DNA of 64,000 nt from CAVYUC01 sp963783085 (GTDB lineage Bacteria; Bacteroidota; Bacteroidia; Bacteroidales; Prolixibacteraceae). The stretch covers positions 434,001 through 498,000 of the forward strand of contig CAWAMJ010000002.1 of NCBI GenBank assembly GCA_963783085.1, given 5' to 3'. A model generated the notes under the pieces. The model was not told the origin of the DNA. It did not search any database and was given only the letters and a program-made list of their open reading frames with translations. Below are positions 1 through 8,498 of the stretch, piece after piece; positions within the stretch are counted from its first letter, which is position 1; each line of letters begins with the position of its first letter. Both the position numbers and the translations under genes were made by a program.

Positions 1-1780
1 GTCCGCTGATGCGCACCGGATGGCCTTCGGTTACAAGCGAACCATAAGCGAGCAATTCACCCATTGCCCAGTCGAGCCGGTTGTCGTTAATCATCATTTT
101 CCGATCGGAAACGATGCGGCTGACTTTTTTGAAGAAATTCAAATCTTTGGGAAGGTAATTTATTTTTTCAGCGATTTCTTTTAGCTTTTTTGCATCGACG
201 CCGGTTTGCACCCTTTCTTCAAAAAACTCGTTGCCGGGCATTTTGTACGATTCATATTCATGGAGCAGAAATTTCCGGATTTTTAGTTTTTCAATTTTTT
301 CCGACTCTTTGTATTTATCGTTTAATAAATCGTCGAACTTTTTAATTTCTTCGCGGGCTTCTTTTTTCGACATGATACCCAACTCATCGAGTTTTTCGAT
401 GTACAAATCGCGCGGGTTCGGATGTTTTGAAATGGCTTTGTACAACACGGGCTGCGTGAACCGCGGTTCGTCGCCTTCATTGTGCCCGTATTTCCGGTAA
501 CAAAGAATATCGATATAAACATCAGAGTGAAATTTTTGCCGGAATTCCACGGCCAGTTTAATTACAAAAATCAGCGATTCTACATCGTCGCCGTTCACGT
601 GAAAAACAGGCGAACGCGTTACTTTCGCCACGTCGGTACAATAAGTACTGGAACGGGCGTCGAGGTAATTGGTTGTAAATCCTACCTGGTTGTTAATTAC
701 CAGATGAATTGTGCCCCCGGTTTTATATCCCTTTAACTGCGACATTTGAATGGTTTCATATACTACTCCCTGCGCAGCAATGGCAGCATCGCCGTGAATG
801 ATAATTCCTGCTGCTTTGCTGTAATCGTTATCATACACCGAATTAATTCTCGACCGCACCATTCCCTGTACGACAGGCCCCACTGCTTCGAGGTGCGACG
901 GATTGGGCATTAGTTTCAGTTTTATTTTTTTGCCGGCATCCGACTTTACTTCACTTTCGTAGCCCAAATGGTATTTTACATCGCCCTGAGAAATATCGTC
1001 TTCGTATTGTGTACCGTAAAATTCCTTGAAGATGTTTTCGTACGGTTTATCAAGAATATTGGCGAGGATGTTCAACCTTCCGCGGTGTGCCATTCCAAGC
1101 ACAAATTCTTCGATGCCAAGTTCCGAACCGCGTTCGATGATGGCGTCCAGCGACGGTATCAAAGTTTCGGCGCCTTCCAGCGAGAAACGTTTCTGCCCCA
1201 CAAATTTTTTGTGAATGAAATTCTCGAAACCAACAGCCAGTTTCAGGTGATAAAAAATGTGTTTTCTTTCTTCGTCCGAAAATTTCTGGGAGTTCTGCGA
1301 ACTTTCCATACGTTCCCTGAGCCAGTGGATGACTTCGGGATGCCGCATGTAAACATATTCAACACCAATTGAACGACAATATGTTTCTTCGAGATGGGCG
1401 ATAATATCTTTAAGTTTAGCAGGGCCAATACCAATATTGTTCCCAGCCTGGAAAATGGTTTCCAAATCTTTCTCTTCCAAACCAAAATTTTCATAATCCA
1501 GCGTTGGCGAATACTGCCTGCGTGTTCTTACCGGATTGGTTTTGGTAAACAAATGCCCCCGCTGGCGATACCCGTGAATCAGGTTTAAAATGGCAAATTC
1601 CTTGTCCATATTTCCCGATATTGCTTTGCCATTCTTCTCAAAATTAGTCCGTGCCAACTCGTAACCTTCAAAAAAGTGCTGCCAGCTTTTATCCAATGCG
1701 CCGGGATTATCTATATATGTTTGATAAAGGTCTTCTATGGTCTCTGCCTCCTGGTTTCCCACTGACGAAAATTTGTCCAT
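1..1780 (-). CDS. sucA: 2-oxoglutarate dehydrogenase E1 component, 3'-truncated by window edge
   Basis: Thiamine-diphosphate-dependent decarboxylase subunit of the 2-oxoglutarate dehydrogenase complex (TCA cycle, cytoplasm). About 593 residues are visible from the ATG at 1780; family members are usually about 900 residues, so the C-terminal third lies outside the window. The N-terminal E1o helix (residues ~10-40, EDLYQTYIDNPGALDKSW) is present. So are the AHRGRLNIL motif (~231), the cofactor-binding stretch HGDAAIAAQG followed by a NNQVGF loop, and GHNEGDEPRFTQP. The frame is open to base 1. The next gene upstream is divergent, across about 280 bp. sucB is expected just beyond the left edge, but this cannot be seen. 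Confidence 0.95.
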   Translation of the reverse strand, partial: MDKFSSVGNQEAETIEDLYQTYIDNPGALDKSWQHFFEGYELARTNFEKNGKAISGNMDKEFAILNLIHGYRQRGHLFTKTNPVRTRRQYSPTLDYENFGLEEKDLETIFQAGNNIGIGPAKLKDIIAHLEETYCRSIGVEYVYMRHPEVIHWLRERMESSQNSQKFSDEERKHIFYHLKLAVGFENFIHKKFVGQKRFSLEGAETLIPSLDAIIERGSELGIEEFVLGMAHRGRLNILANILDKPYENIFKEFYGTQYEDDISQGDVKYHLGYESEVKSDAGKKIKLKLMPNPSHLEAVGPVVQGMVRSRINSVYDNDYSKAAGIIIHGDAAIAAQGVVYETIQMSQLKGYKTGGTIHLVINNQVGFTTNYLDARSSTYCTDVAKVTRSPVFHVNGDDVESLIFVIKLAVEFRQKFHSDVYIDILCYRKYGHNEGDEPRFTQPVLYKAISKHPNPRDLYIEKLDELGIMSKKEAREEIKKFDDLLNDKYKESEKIEKLKIRKFLLHEYESYKMPGNEFFEERVQTGVDAKKLKEIAEKINYLPKDLNFFKKVSRIVSDRKMMINDNRLDWAMGELLAYGSLVTEGHPVRISG

Positions 1781-2058
1781 TATTCTCTGTTTATTACTAC
1801 GATTGTTACTGAAAAAAACAACGTTAATTTTTTATTGTTTAGCGAAATCAACGTTTTGCGATACAAATGTAAGGTTTAAAAAGAATCCTTCTCAATGTCG
1901 CAATAACGATAAAGAATTTTTTTTAATCCGCGGTAATTTCAACTTTAAATAAAGGCAAAAAATAAAACAACAGGCGAAAGTTAAAACGGATTTCATACTT
2001 CGCCTGACTTCAAAAACAAAAGACAAATTTGTCTGTTTTATTTTCAAATCTTAAGGCT

Positions 2059-2884
2059 ATGAAGAAGTTGCTCCTTTTTATGTTGCTGGTTAACGCAGGT
2101 CTGCTTTCCGGCGCCCAGGAAAACGATGAACCGGTGAAAAATATTTTTCTCGGCCCGCGTGTTGTTAATGGTCAATCGGCTAACGTTGCCGGCCACGGAA
2201 AAGCTGCAGTTACTGGTACAGCATCGGTTTGGCGAAACCAGCGGCGGGTTTTATGAATTATTCGGACTGGACCAGGCAACGATGCGCCTGGGGTTTGAAT
2301 ATGGTTTCGGAAATAACTTTACGGCCGGTATTGGCAGAAGTTCTTACCTGAAAACTTTTGACGCTTACGGAAAACTCAGACTGGCGCAGCAACGTGAATC
2401 TTTTCCGGTAACAATGGTTTTTGTGTTGGAAGGATTTATTCCCACCATCCGTAATTATTACCCTTCCGCTAAAGATAATTTTTCCGATAAATTTTCGGCG
2501 AACGGGCAACTGCTGATAGCAAAAACAATTGATGTTTTTGGCTTTCAGATATCGCCTGGATATCTGTCGACAGGCTATTTACCCGCTGAAAATGATAATC
2601 TTGCTTTTTTTACACTCGGGTTGGCAGGCTCCGTAAAAATATCAAAAAAAGTATCTGCCAATGTGGAATACCTGACGTATTTCAATTCGGGTACAGACAT
2701 TACAAAACCACTTTCATTTGGAGTTGACATTGATACCGGCGGACATGTTTTTCAACTGATAATCTCGAATTCGCAACAAATGTTTACGCAGGGATTGTAC
2801 ACGAATTCGCACGGAAGCTGGTCTGATGGATTTGTATACTTTGGTTTCAACCTCATTCGTGAATTCAGGATTAAATATTATTAA
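2059..2884 (+). pseudogene. DUF5777 family beta-barrel protein, frameshifted
   Basis: Outer-membrane beta-barrel-like protein of the DUF5777 family, often found near Rieske or c-type cytochrome genes. The ATG at 2059 gives a signal peptide (MKKLLLFMLLVNAGLLSGAQ). The conserved start continues in frame 1 to VNGQSANVAGHGK and resumes in frame 2 as LQLLVQHRFGETSGGFYELF. One extra A in the run at 2199-2202 explains the break: removing it gives HGKLQLLVQHRFG with no gap. The rest of the protein to 2884 is intact, with barrel-like alternation. It is one base from the Rieske gene, so the two were probably co-expressed. This is either a genuine null allele or a homopolymer sequencing error. Confidence 0.85.
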
Positions 2885-2885
2885 A

Positions 2886-3284
2886 ATGGAACGAAAGAAG
2901 TTTTTAAAGGATTTTGCTATCGGCGGCAGCCTGTTGTTTGCTTCGCCGATGTTGTTTAATGCATGTGGAAAAGCCAGTGAATTTTCGGAAATTATTCTGG
3001 ATTTAAACGATCCGGAAAATGCCGAACTTAAAAACATTGAAGGATTTGTTTATAAAAATGACGTGATAATTATCAGAACGGGAGCGAACGATTATACAGC
3101 GTTGTCGGCCATTTGCACCCACCAGGGCTGCATCGTCAGCTACAATGCTTCAACCAACGAGTTGCCCTGCCCGTGCCACGGCTCCAAATACAATTTATCG
3201 GGAAAAGTTCTTAACGGTCCGGCCCAGGCAAACCTTGAACAATATATGGTAAATGTGGAGGGAAATATTTTAAGGATTAGCTAA
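2886..3284 (+). CDS. Rieske (2Fe-2S) domain lipoprotein
   Basis: Small exported Rieske protein of 132 residues, probably an electron carrier at the outer face of the inner membrane or in the periplasm. The N-terminus has a hydrophobic segment preceded by ERKKFLKD (weakly Tat-like) and a lipobox-like LFNAC near residue 27. The cluster ligands are visible as C77-T-H79 and C95-P-C97-H98, with C82 and C97 placed to form the usual disulfide. The start chosen is ATG 2886, one base after the DUF5777 stop; an upstream in-frame start would lie inside that gene. The partner protein is unknown. It resembles stand-alone Rieske proteins of Bacteroidota rather than a cytochrome bc1 subunit, because no cytochrome b gene is near. 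Confidence 0.9.
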   Translation: MERKKFLKDFAIGGSLLFASPMLFNACGKASEFSEIILDLNDPENAELKNIEGFVYKNDVIIIRTGANDYTALSAICTHQGCIVSYNASTNELPCPCHGSKYNLSGKVLNGPAQANLEQYMVNVEGNILRIS

Positions 3285-3325
3285 TCATCAGAAAAACCGG
3301 CTGACTGGGAGAAAAAAGCCATGCT

Positions 3326-3592
3326 CTATTCCAGCGTATAATGTTTCCTGATGTAAGTATGAACATCCCAAACGCACTCCAGTCCGGCGGGGAATATTAC
3401 AAAATCGCCCGGTTTAATGGTAAGGTTATCGAATTCTGAAATAATGGTAGCTTCCCCCTCCAGAATCAGGCATTTCTCGGTTTTGTCGTAATACCAGTCA
3501 AATTTATCTTCATCATGCTCCCACACGGGCCATGAGAAAACGTCCATCTCCTCGAGTTCTTCCTGGTCAGGCTGATCTACTTCTATTCTCAT
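3326..3592 (-). CDS. Cupin-domain protein (DUF861/cupin_3 type)
   Basis: Single-cupin protein of 88 residues. The core reads KCLILEGEATI ... NLTIKPGDFVIFPAG ... WDVHTYIRKHYTL, which matches the cupin_3 fold seen in (S)-ureidoglycine aminohydrolase-like proteins. The classical HxH metal pair is not obvious in motif 1 (WYYDKTEKC), so catalysis should not be assumed. The ATG at 3592 was chosen over an upstream TTG at 3601. It stands alone between convergent and co-oriented neighbours, and its role is unknown. Confidence 0.8.
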   Translation of the reverse strand: MRIEVDQPDQEELEEMDVFSWPVWEHDEDKFDWYYDKTEKCLILEGEATIISEFDNLTIKPGDFVIFPAGLECVWDVHTYIRKHYTLE

Positions 3593-3736
3593 TATTTCCA
3601 AGTTTTAAGCAAAATTACGAAAGAATCACTTTCGAATAATATGTTGTAAACAATTATCAGAAAAAAAGTTTTATTCCAAACCTCAATTTGTTTTGGATTA
3701 TATGAATAAAATCTGATGCTTTGCTGAAACAAGAAT

Positions 3737-4330
3737 TTACACCTGCTTTTTCATCAACTCTTTCGAAAATTGTTTGCCTGTCCTGAACGCTTCAATATTC
3801 AGGTTGACTATTTTTTCGCCCTTCGATTTAAAAACGGTTTCGATGCCCTTTTCAATAATTTTATCGTGAATTTCGATGAATGGCGAAGCAGCGCCGAGCA
3901 TCACCATATTCGATGCTTTTGGATTGCCGATTTCGCGCGCCATTTTATCGGCATCGATGCAAATCACATTTATTTTCCCGTTCAGTTCTTCAAAGTGCAT
4001 TTCCAGTTCAGGATAATCGGGAATGTTTTTAAATTGAACGATGTTGGTTACGAGGCTGCCATTTTTCTTTAAATAAGGCAAATACCGCAGCGATTCCAGG
4101 GGTTCGACAGAAAGAATTAAATCGGCGCTTCCCAAAGGTATTAAATCGGAATGAACCGGCTGATCTGCTATGCGGAGGTGCGAAACCACTGCCCCGCCCC
4201 GTTGGCTCATCCCGTGGGTTTCAGCCTGTTTGAGGTAATAATTTTCGTTGAGGGCAGCGGCTCCCAAAGCAGCTGCAATGGAAAGGATTCCCTGTCCGCC
4301 AACCCCGGCCAATATGATATCGGTCTTCAT
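3737..4330 (-). CDS. iorB: Indolepyruvate:ferredoxin oxidoreductase, beta subunit
   Basis: Gamma-type pyruvate-ferredoxin-oxidoreductase domain of 197 residues, the IorB partner of IorA. The pair oxidatively decarboxylates aryl pyruvates (indolepyruvate, phenylpyruvate) to aryl-acetyl-CoA with ferredoxin as acceptor, or runs in reverse to make aromatic amino acids. The N-terminal GVGGQGILS motif and ETHGMSQRGG are diagnostic. The ATG at 4330 lies one base after the iorA stop, so the genes form one transcriptional unit and are probably translationally coupled. No CoA ligase is adjacent. Confidence 0.93.
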   Translation of the reverse strand: MKTDIILAGVGGQGILSIAAALGAAALNENYYLKQAETHGMSQRGGAVVSHLRIADQPVHSDLIPLGSADLILSVEPLESLRYLPYLKKNGSLVTNIVQFKNIPDYPELEMHFEELNGKINVICIDADKMAREIGNPKASNMVMLGAASPFIEIHDKIIEKGIETVFKSKGEKIVNLNIEAFRTGKQFSKELMKKQV

Positions 4331-4331
4331 T

Positions 4332-5942
4332 TTAGTTCGATTTTTTTGATTTATTCATCTTTTTGATTTTGCTGATCCGCTGCACGCACTCGCGTCGGCC
4401 AATGATCACTGAAACTCCGTTATACGCCACTTCTTCGTTAATAATTTTTACAATTTCACCTTGGTTCTTTTTCAGCGGTATGAATAAACGGATATGCTCA
4501 GGATCAACACCTACGCCTTCGCATATTTTCTCAATTCGCCCTTTTGCCGAAGAATCCTGTCCGCCGGTCATAGCTATTGCTTCGTTATCCACGATTAGAA
4601 TGTTGATGTTGGTTTTTTCAATCACACAATCGAGCAGCCCGGTAATTCCGGAGTGCGTAAAAGTTGAATCGCCTATAACGGCAAAAACAGGTTCCAAACC
4701 GGCATCGGTAGCGCCTTTTGCCATGGTAATTGAAGCCCCCATGTCCACGCAGGTGTTAATGGTGCAGTAAGGGGGAAGCGCGCCGAGCGTGTAGCAGCCA
4801 ATATCCGAAAAAACCCGTCCGTCGCCATATTCAGAAATTACTTCATTCAGGGCGAAATAGGTATCCTGATGCCCGCAACCCGCACAAAGCGAAGGCGGAC
4901 GATTGGTCAGTCCTGCCGGTGTTTCGAAAGCTGCCGACGGTTCTTTTTCCAGAGCTTTCGCCAGGTGGTCAGGATTTAATTCTCCGCGTCGCGGGAGTGT
5001 ACCGTCCTGTCTCCCATGGACCTTGGTCCCTTTTCCAAAATAATCGCTTACCAGTTCCTCCAAAAGCGGATAACCTTCTTCAGCAACAAGTATTTCGTCG
5101 CATTCATTTTCGAGCTTTTTGAGCAACTTTTCCGGCGCCGGATATTGCGAAATTTTTACCACCGGGTACGGACAATTTCCTTCCGGATAATTTTCCATCA
5201 GGTAATTGAAAGCGATTCCGCAGCAAACAACTCCCAGGCTTTTATCTTTTCCTTCAAAATAAGCGTTAAACACTGATTCTTCAGAATAATGAATCAAACT
5301 ATCCTGCTTATCAAGCAGGTTCTGGTAGTATTTTCTCCCAAATGCAGGCAGCAACATAAACTGCATTGGATTAACCGGCAATTTTAATTTGTTTTCGTCC
5401 AGCATAGTTCGGGAAACCACTCCTGCGCGGGAATGAGCCAACCGGGTGGGTATCCGCACCATAACCGGCAATCCGGTTTTCTCGGAAAATTCAAAAGCTT
5501 CATAAGTCATGTCGTAAGCTTCCTGCTGGTTTGAAGGTTCGAAAACCGGAATCATGGCAAATTTGCCGTAAAACCTGGAATCCTGCTCGTTTTGCGACGA
5601 ATGCTGCGACGGGTCATCGGCAACCACAACAACCAGACCGCCGTTAATGCCTGTTATGGCAGCATTCATAAATACATCTGCAGCAACGTTCAAACCCACA
5701 TGTTTCATACAGGCCACGCTCCGCTTTCCGGCATAAGACATTCCAAGTGCAGCTTCGAGGGCTGTTTTTTCGTTGGTCGACCAGTTGCGGTGAATGTTCC
5801 TCTGTTTTGCTGATTTATTGCGTTGAATATATTCTGTGATTTCTGTGGAAGGTGTTCCAGGATAAGCATATACACCGGATATTCCGGCATCAACCGCTGC
5901 CTGCCCAATGGCCTCGACTCCCAAAAATAATTGACGTTGCAT
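4332..5942 (-). CDS. iorA: Indolepyruvate:ferredoxin oxidoreductase, alpha subunit (no C-terminal ferredoxin domain)
   Basis: TPP-dependent catalytic subunit of 536 residues. The N-terminal pyrimidine-binding half carries GVYAYPGTPSTEIT. The second half has the PSLCAGCGHQ motif and the TPP-binding GDSTFTHSG ... IVDNEAIAMTGGQ stretch. Archaeal IorA proteins exceed 600 residues and end in two 4Fe-4S clusters. Here the chain ends in VIIGRRECVQRISKIKK plus a lysine-rich tail, so that ferredoxin module is missing. Electron transfer must therefore use a separate ferredoxin. It is the first gene of the iorA-iorB unit. Confidence 0.94.
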   Translation of the reverse strand: MQRQLFLGVEAIGQAAVDAGISGVYAYPGTPSTEITEYIQRNKSAKQRNIHRNWSTNEKTALEAALGMSYAGKRSVACMKHVGLNVAADVFMNAAITGINGGLVVVVADDPSQHSSQNEQDSRFYGKFAMIPVFEPSNQQEAYDMTYEAFEFSEKTGLPVMVRIPTRLAHSRAGVVSRTMLDENKLKLPVNPMQFMLLPAFGRKYYQNLLDKQDSLIHYSEESVFNAYFEGKDKSLGVVCCGIAFNYLMENYPEGNCPYPVVKISQYPAPEKLLKKLENECDEILVAEEGYPLLEELVSDYFGKGTKVHGRQDGTLPRRGELNPDHLAKALEKEPSAAFETPAGLTNRPPSLCAGCGHQDTYFALNEVISEYGDGRVFSDIGCYTLGALPPYCTINTCVDMGASITMAKGATDAGLEPVFAVIGDSTFTHSGITGLLDCVIEKTNINILIVDNEAIAMTGGQDSSAKGRIEKICEGVGVDPEHIRLFIPLKKNQGEIVKIINEEVAYNGVSVIIGRRECVQRISKIKKMNKSKKSN

Positions 5943-5967
5943 GGATAGAATTTATTTGTTCGGTGGG

Positions 5968-5975
5968 CAAAAATA
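5968..5975 (-). promoter_or_regulatory. Candidate -7 promoter element for iorAB
   Basis: On the minus strand this reads TATTTTTG, a match to the Bacteroidota primary-sigma -7 consensus TAnnTTTG, ending 26 bp before the iorA ATG. That would leave a short leader of about 20 nt. A clean -33 TTTG with ideal spacing was not found, so the assignment is tentative. Confidence 0.35.
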
Positions 5976-6056
5976 AGCCTATTGATGTTTCAAAAAAATA
6001 CCAAAACTCAGTTTAAACTGGTTCTTAATATGTGTTGGAAGTCAAATGTTTTTGCT

Positions 6057-6467
6057 TTAACTGTAGATGGTAAGCACCAACCTGCGCCTGCCGCCATAGT
6101 TACGAAATTCACAAAAGTAAATACCCTGCCAGGTTCCCAGGTTCAACTGGTGGTTGGTGACTGGTACCGTAATTTCTGCTCCCATAACCGACGACTTGAT
6201 GTGGGCCGGCATATCGTCGCTGCCCTCCAGTGTGTGCACGAACAACTGTTTGTCTTCCGGAATCATCTCATTAATGAAAGATTCAAAATCGTCGCGAACT
6301 GATGGATCGGCGTTTTCGTTCAGTGTGATTCCTGCCGAAGTATGTTTTACCAAAATGTGCAGCAATCCTTTTTCCGGAAGTTCCGGCAGATTTTCTTTAA
6401 TAAGTGGCGTAATCAGGTGAAAACCGCGGCTAAACTGCGAAAGTGTAATTTCTTTTTGCTCAATCAT
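6057..6467 (-). CDS. YjbQ family protein (secondary thiamine-phosphate synthase-like, UPF0047)
   Basis: Compact 136-residue protein that is nearly all one UPF0047/YjbQ domain. Recognisable blocks are ILVKHTSAGITLNENAD near residues 40-56, DDMPAHIKSSVMG near 84-96, and the closing GTWQGIYFCEFRNYGG. E. coli YjbQ has a weak thiamine-phosphate synthase activity in vivo, but the true role is unknown. It is monocistronic, with AT-rich spacers on both sides. Confidence 0.92.
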   Translation of the reverse strand: MIEQKEITLSQFSRGFHLITPLIKENLPELPEKGLLHILVKHTSAGITLNENADPSVRDDFESFINEMIPEDKQLFVHTLEGSDDMPAHIKSSVMGAEITVPVTNHQLNLGTWQGIYFCEFRNYGGRRRLVLTIYS

Positions 6468-6716
6468 AATTTCAAGTTTTTAAGTAAAGTTAAAATGAAA
6501 TGCAGGAAATTACAACCACAAAACAAGAAACAGCAGAAATTCTTCAGCATTTTTCCATCACCAGAAAATATCGTACTCCCAACCATCAAAAACTTAAAAT
6601 TTATTTCTGTAAAATCTACGGTTAAGCCATGTAATTATCCGAAGTATTCACGCACAAATAAATCAACAATAGTACGATTTAAAGGAAAAAGCTACATTTA
6701 CACAAAATAACTGAAC

Positions 6717-7085
6717 ATGAAATTTCTGGGCAACATCATCTGGTTGATATTTGGCGGGTTAGCCATTTTCCTGGAGTACATTATAGCAGGGGCGGGCCTG
6801 TGCGTAACCATCATCGGAATTCCATTTGGTATCCAGGCATTCAAACTGGGAATTCTGGCATTGTGGCCTTTCGGACAGCGGATTGAATACATGGATTACG
6901 CCCCGGGCTGCCTGTCGACCATCATGAATATCATCTGGCTAATCATTGGCGGAATCTGGATTGCTTTGACCCACGTGCTTTTTGGAATTCTTCTGGCCAT
7001 TACCATCATCGGAATTCCCTGGGCAACACAACATTTTAAAATGGCTTCGCTGGCGCTGACTCCGTTTGGACGGAGGGTGATTTAA
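6717..7085 (+). CDS. YccF domain-containing inner-membrane protein
   Basis: Inner-membrane protein of 122 residues made of two tandem YccF (DUF307) repeats, each with the pattern NIIWLIxGG ... ITIIGIPxxxQxFKxxxLALxPFGxR. About four hydrophobic segments are visible. Full-length for the family; function unknown. The ATG at 6717 directly follows an AT-rich leader, and the downstream gene is about 200 bp away. Confidence 0.93.
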   Translation: MKFLGNIIWLIFGGLAIFLEYIIAGAGLCVTIIGIPFGIQAFKLGILALWPFGQRIEYMDYAPGCLSTIMNIIWLIIGGIWIALTHVLFGILLAITIIGIPWATQHFKMASLALTPFGRRVI

Positions 7086-7282
7086 CCAACTTTTTATTTT
7101 ATTTCAATCCACCGCATCTTTAACAATCTTTTGCTTTCCAACTGCCTGTCTGTTTAAAGTTTTGTAAATTACACTACGAATGTGGTACGCCGTTTTATGG
7201 ATGCAGGCCCTGTTGTACATTCATACATAAAACCGCAGTCGCACACAAATTGCAATGATGACATTTATAAAATTAAACAGCG

Positions 7283-7570
7283 ATGAGTAAAATCGAAATT
7301 GTATTTACCGGTGCTGTCCTCGACCTTAAACTTGAACTCGAGGGAATGGAAGTTGGACTTTATTTTGACGGGAAAAGTGAATGGTCGCGGACAATAGAAG
7401 GTTTCGAAATTGAGGGAAAACTCGATTTAATGATGCTTTGCAAAGGCATTAACGGAACGAAATGGGATTTGGCGATTAAAGTAGATGACAAAGGCCCGAA
7501 AAAATATTCCGGAAAAATTAACAAAGGTTATTCGTTGGTAACAGATGAGATAGAAATTCCTTTAAGCTAA
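7283..7570 (+). CDS. Hypothetical protein, 95 residues
   Basis: Not recognised. A small soluble, acidic protein with no signal peptide and an alternating polar/hydrophobic pattern (IEIVFTGAVLDLKLELEGMEV, WDLAIKVDDKGPKKYSG) suggesting a small beta-sandwich. It ends four bases before the ATG of the next gene (7575), so the two are probably one operon. Codon use resembles the neighbours. Confidence 0.7.
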   Translation: MSKIEIVFTGAVLDLKLELEGMEVGLYFDGKSEWSRTIEGFEIEGKLDLMMLCKGINGTKWDLAIKVDDKGPKKYSGKINKGYSLVTDEIEIPLS

Positions 7571-7574
7571 AATT

Positions 7575-8492
7575 ATGAAAACCGTAAAACCGATTATAAT
7601 TATCAGCTTTTTGTTTGCCTGCACCAGCCTGGTCTGCGGCCAGACTATTTTTGAAGATGCCAGCGGTGAAACTTCCGTTTTTTTACCGGTTGGAGGAAAC
7701 GTACGGGTAAACACAGCCGACAAAAGTCTCAAGTTTGCGTATTATTACAACCGTTCAGACAAGGATGTGGTATTTGGCGTTGATGCCAGCGGAAAATCCA
7801 ACAATGGCTTTGCGTCGGTAATAAGCGGCAAAAATCTTAACCCTGAAGCTAATCTGAACTTCAACGTTGGTTTTAAAAATGTTTCGACCGATGATTCAAA
7901 CCTTTCCGGTTACGATTATTTAAACGTAACATTCGGAATCGGCGCTTCCAAATATACCCTCCTGAACCCGGATGTATCATATGCTCAGCAGATTTCAACA
8001 GAATCATTTAATCAGTTGTCGGCGGGCGTGTCCTATAATTATTACCTGAATGGAAATATGATTTTCGGCATTTACGGCGGGTACGACAAAACCAACAATA
8101 TTTCAGCCCTCCCGAAATTAGTTATCAAAGAAACCACGGTTTTAGGTGCTGATGCCGCAGGAACGACAATCCGATCTTCAGAAGACGAATTTTTTGCCTG
8201 GCAAGGTAATTTGAAAACAATTCATCAGTTTTCATTTTACACCGACTACATTTACATTCCTGATTTTTTGGAAAACAGAGTGGCATTATCTGTTTATACA
8301 AGAAGTGGTTTCAGGACAGACCATAACCAAACAAACGCAGGATTGGGAATTTATCTGAACAAAAAGGACGAACCTTTGAAAGTTGTCGGCGGAATCATCT
8401 ACGAATTCGAAGATTTATTTGATTCCAGTGATGCCGGAACTTCATTGGGGAAAAGAGGTACGTTGGGGATCATTTTGGGTTATCATTTTTAA
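7575..8492 (+). CDS. Exported protein, probable outer-membrane beta-barrel
   Basis: 305 residues beginning with a signal peptide (KTVKPIIIISFLFACTSLVCGQ). The mature part is rich in alternating aromatic/polar stretches and glycine turns, for example FGIGASKYTLL, GVSYNYYLNGNMIFGIYGGY and FSFYTDYIYIPDFLENRVALSVY. It ends with a barrel-like C-terminal strand, GTLGIILGYHF, whose last residue is Phe as in many BAM substrates. No specific family was recognised. It forms a unit with the upstream 95-residue gene and converges on the Wzi-like gene with a 6-bp gap. Confidence 0.7.
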   Translation: MKTVKPIIIISFLFACTSLVCGQTIFEDASGETSVFLPVGGNVRVNTADKSLKFAYYYNRSDKDVVFGVDASGKSNNGFASVISGKNLNPEANLNFNVGFKNVSTDDSNLSGYDYLNVTFGIGASKYTLLNPDVSYAQQISTESFNQLSAGVSYNYYLNGNMIFGIYGGYDKTNNISALPKLVIKETTVLGADAAGTTIRSSEDEFFAWQGNLKTIHQFSFYTDYIYIPDFLENRVALSVYTRSGFRTDHNQTNAGLGIYLNKKDEPLKVVGGIIYEFEDLFDSSDAGTSLGKRGTLGIILGYHF

Positions 8493-8498
8493 CGCGGA

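Noticed and set aside
2159..2202. Programmed ribosomal frameshift in the DUF5777 gene
   Set aside because: There is no slippery heptamer with a downstream pseudoknot, and the family is normally encoded in one frame. A one-base insertion in an A run is simpler.
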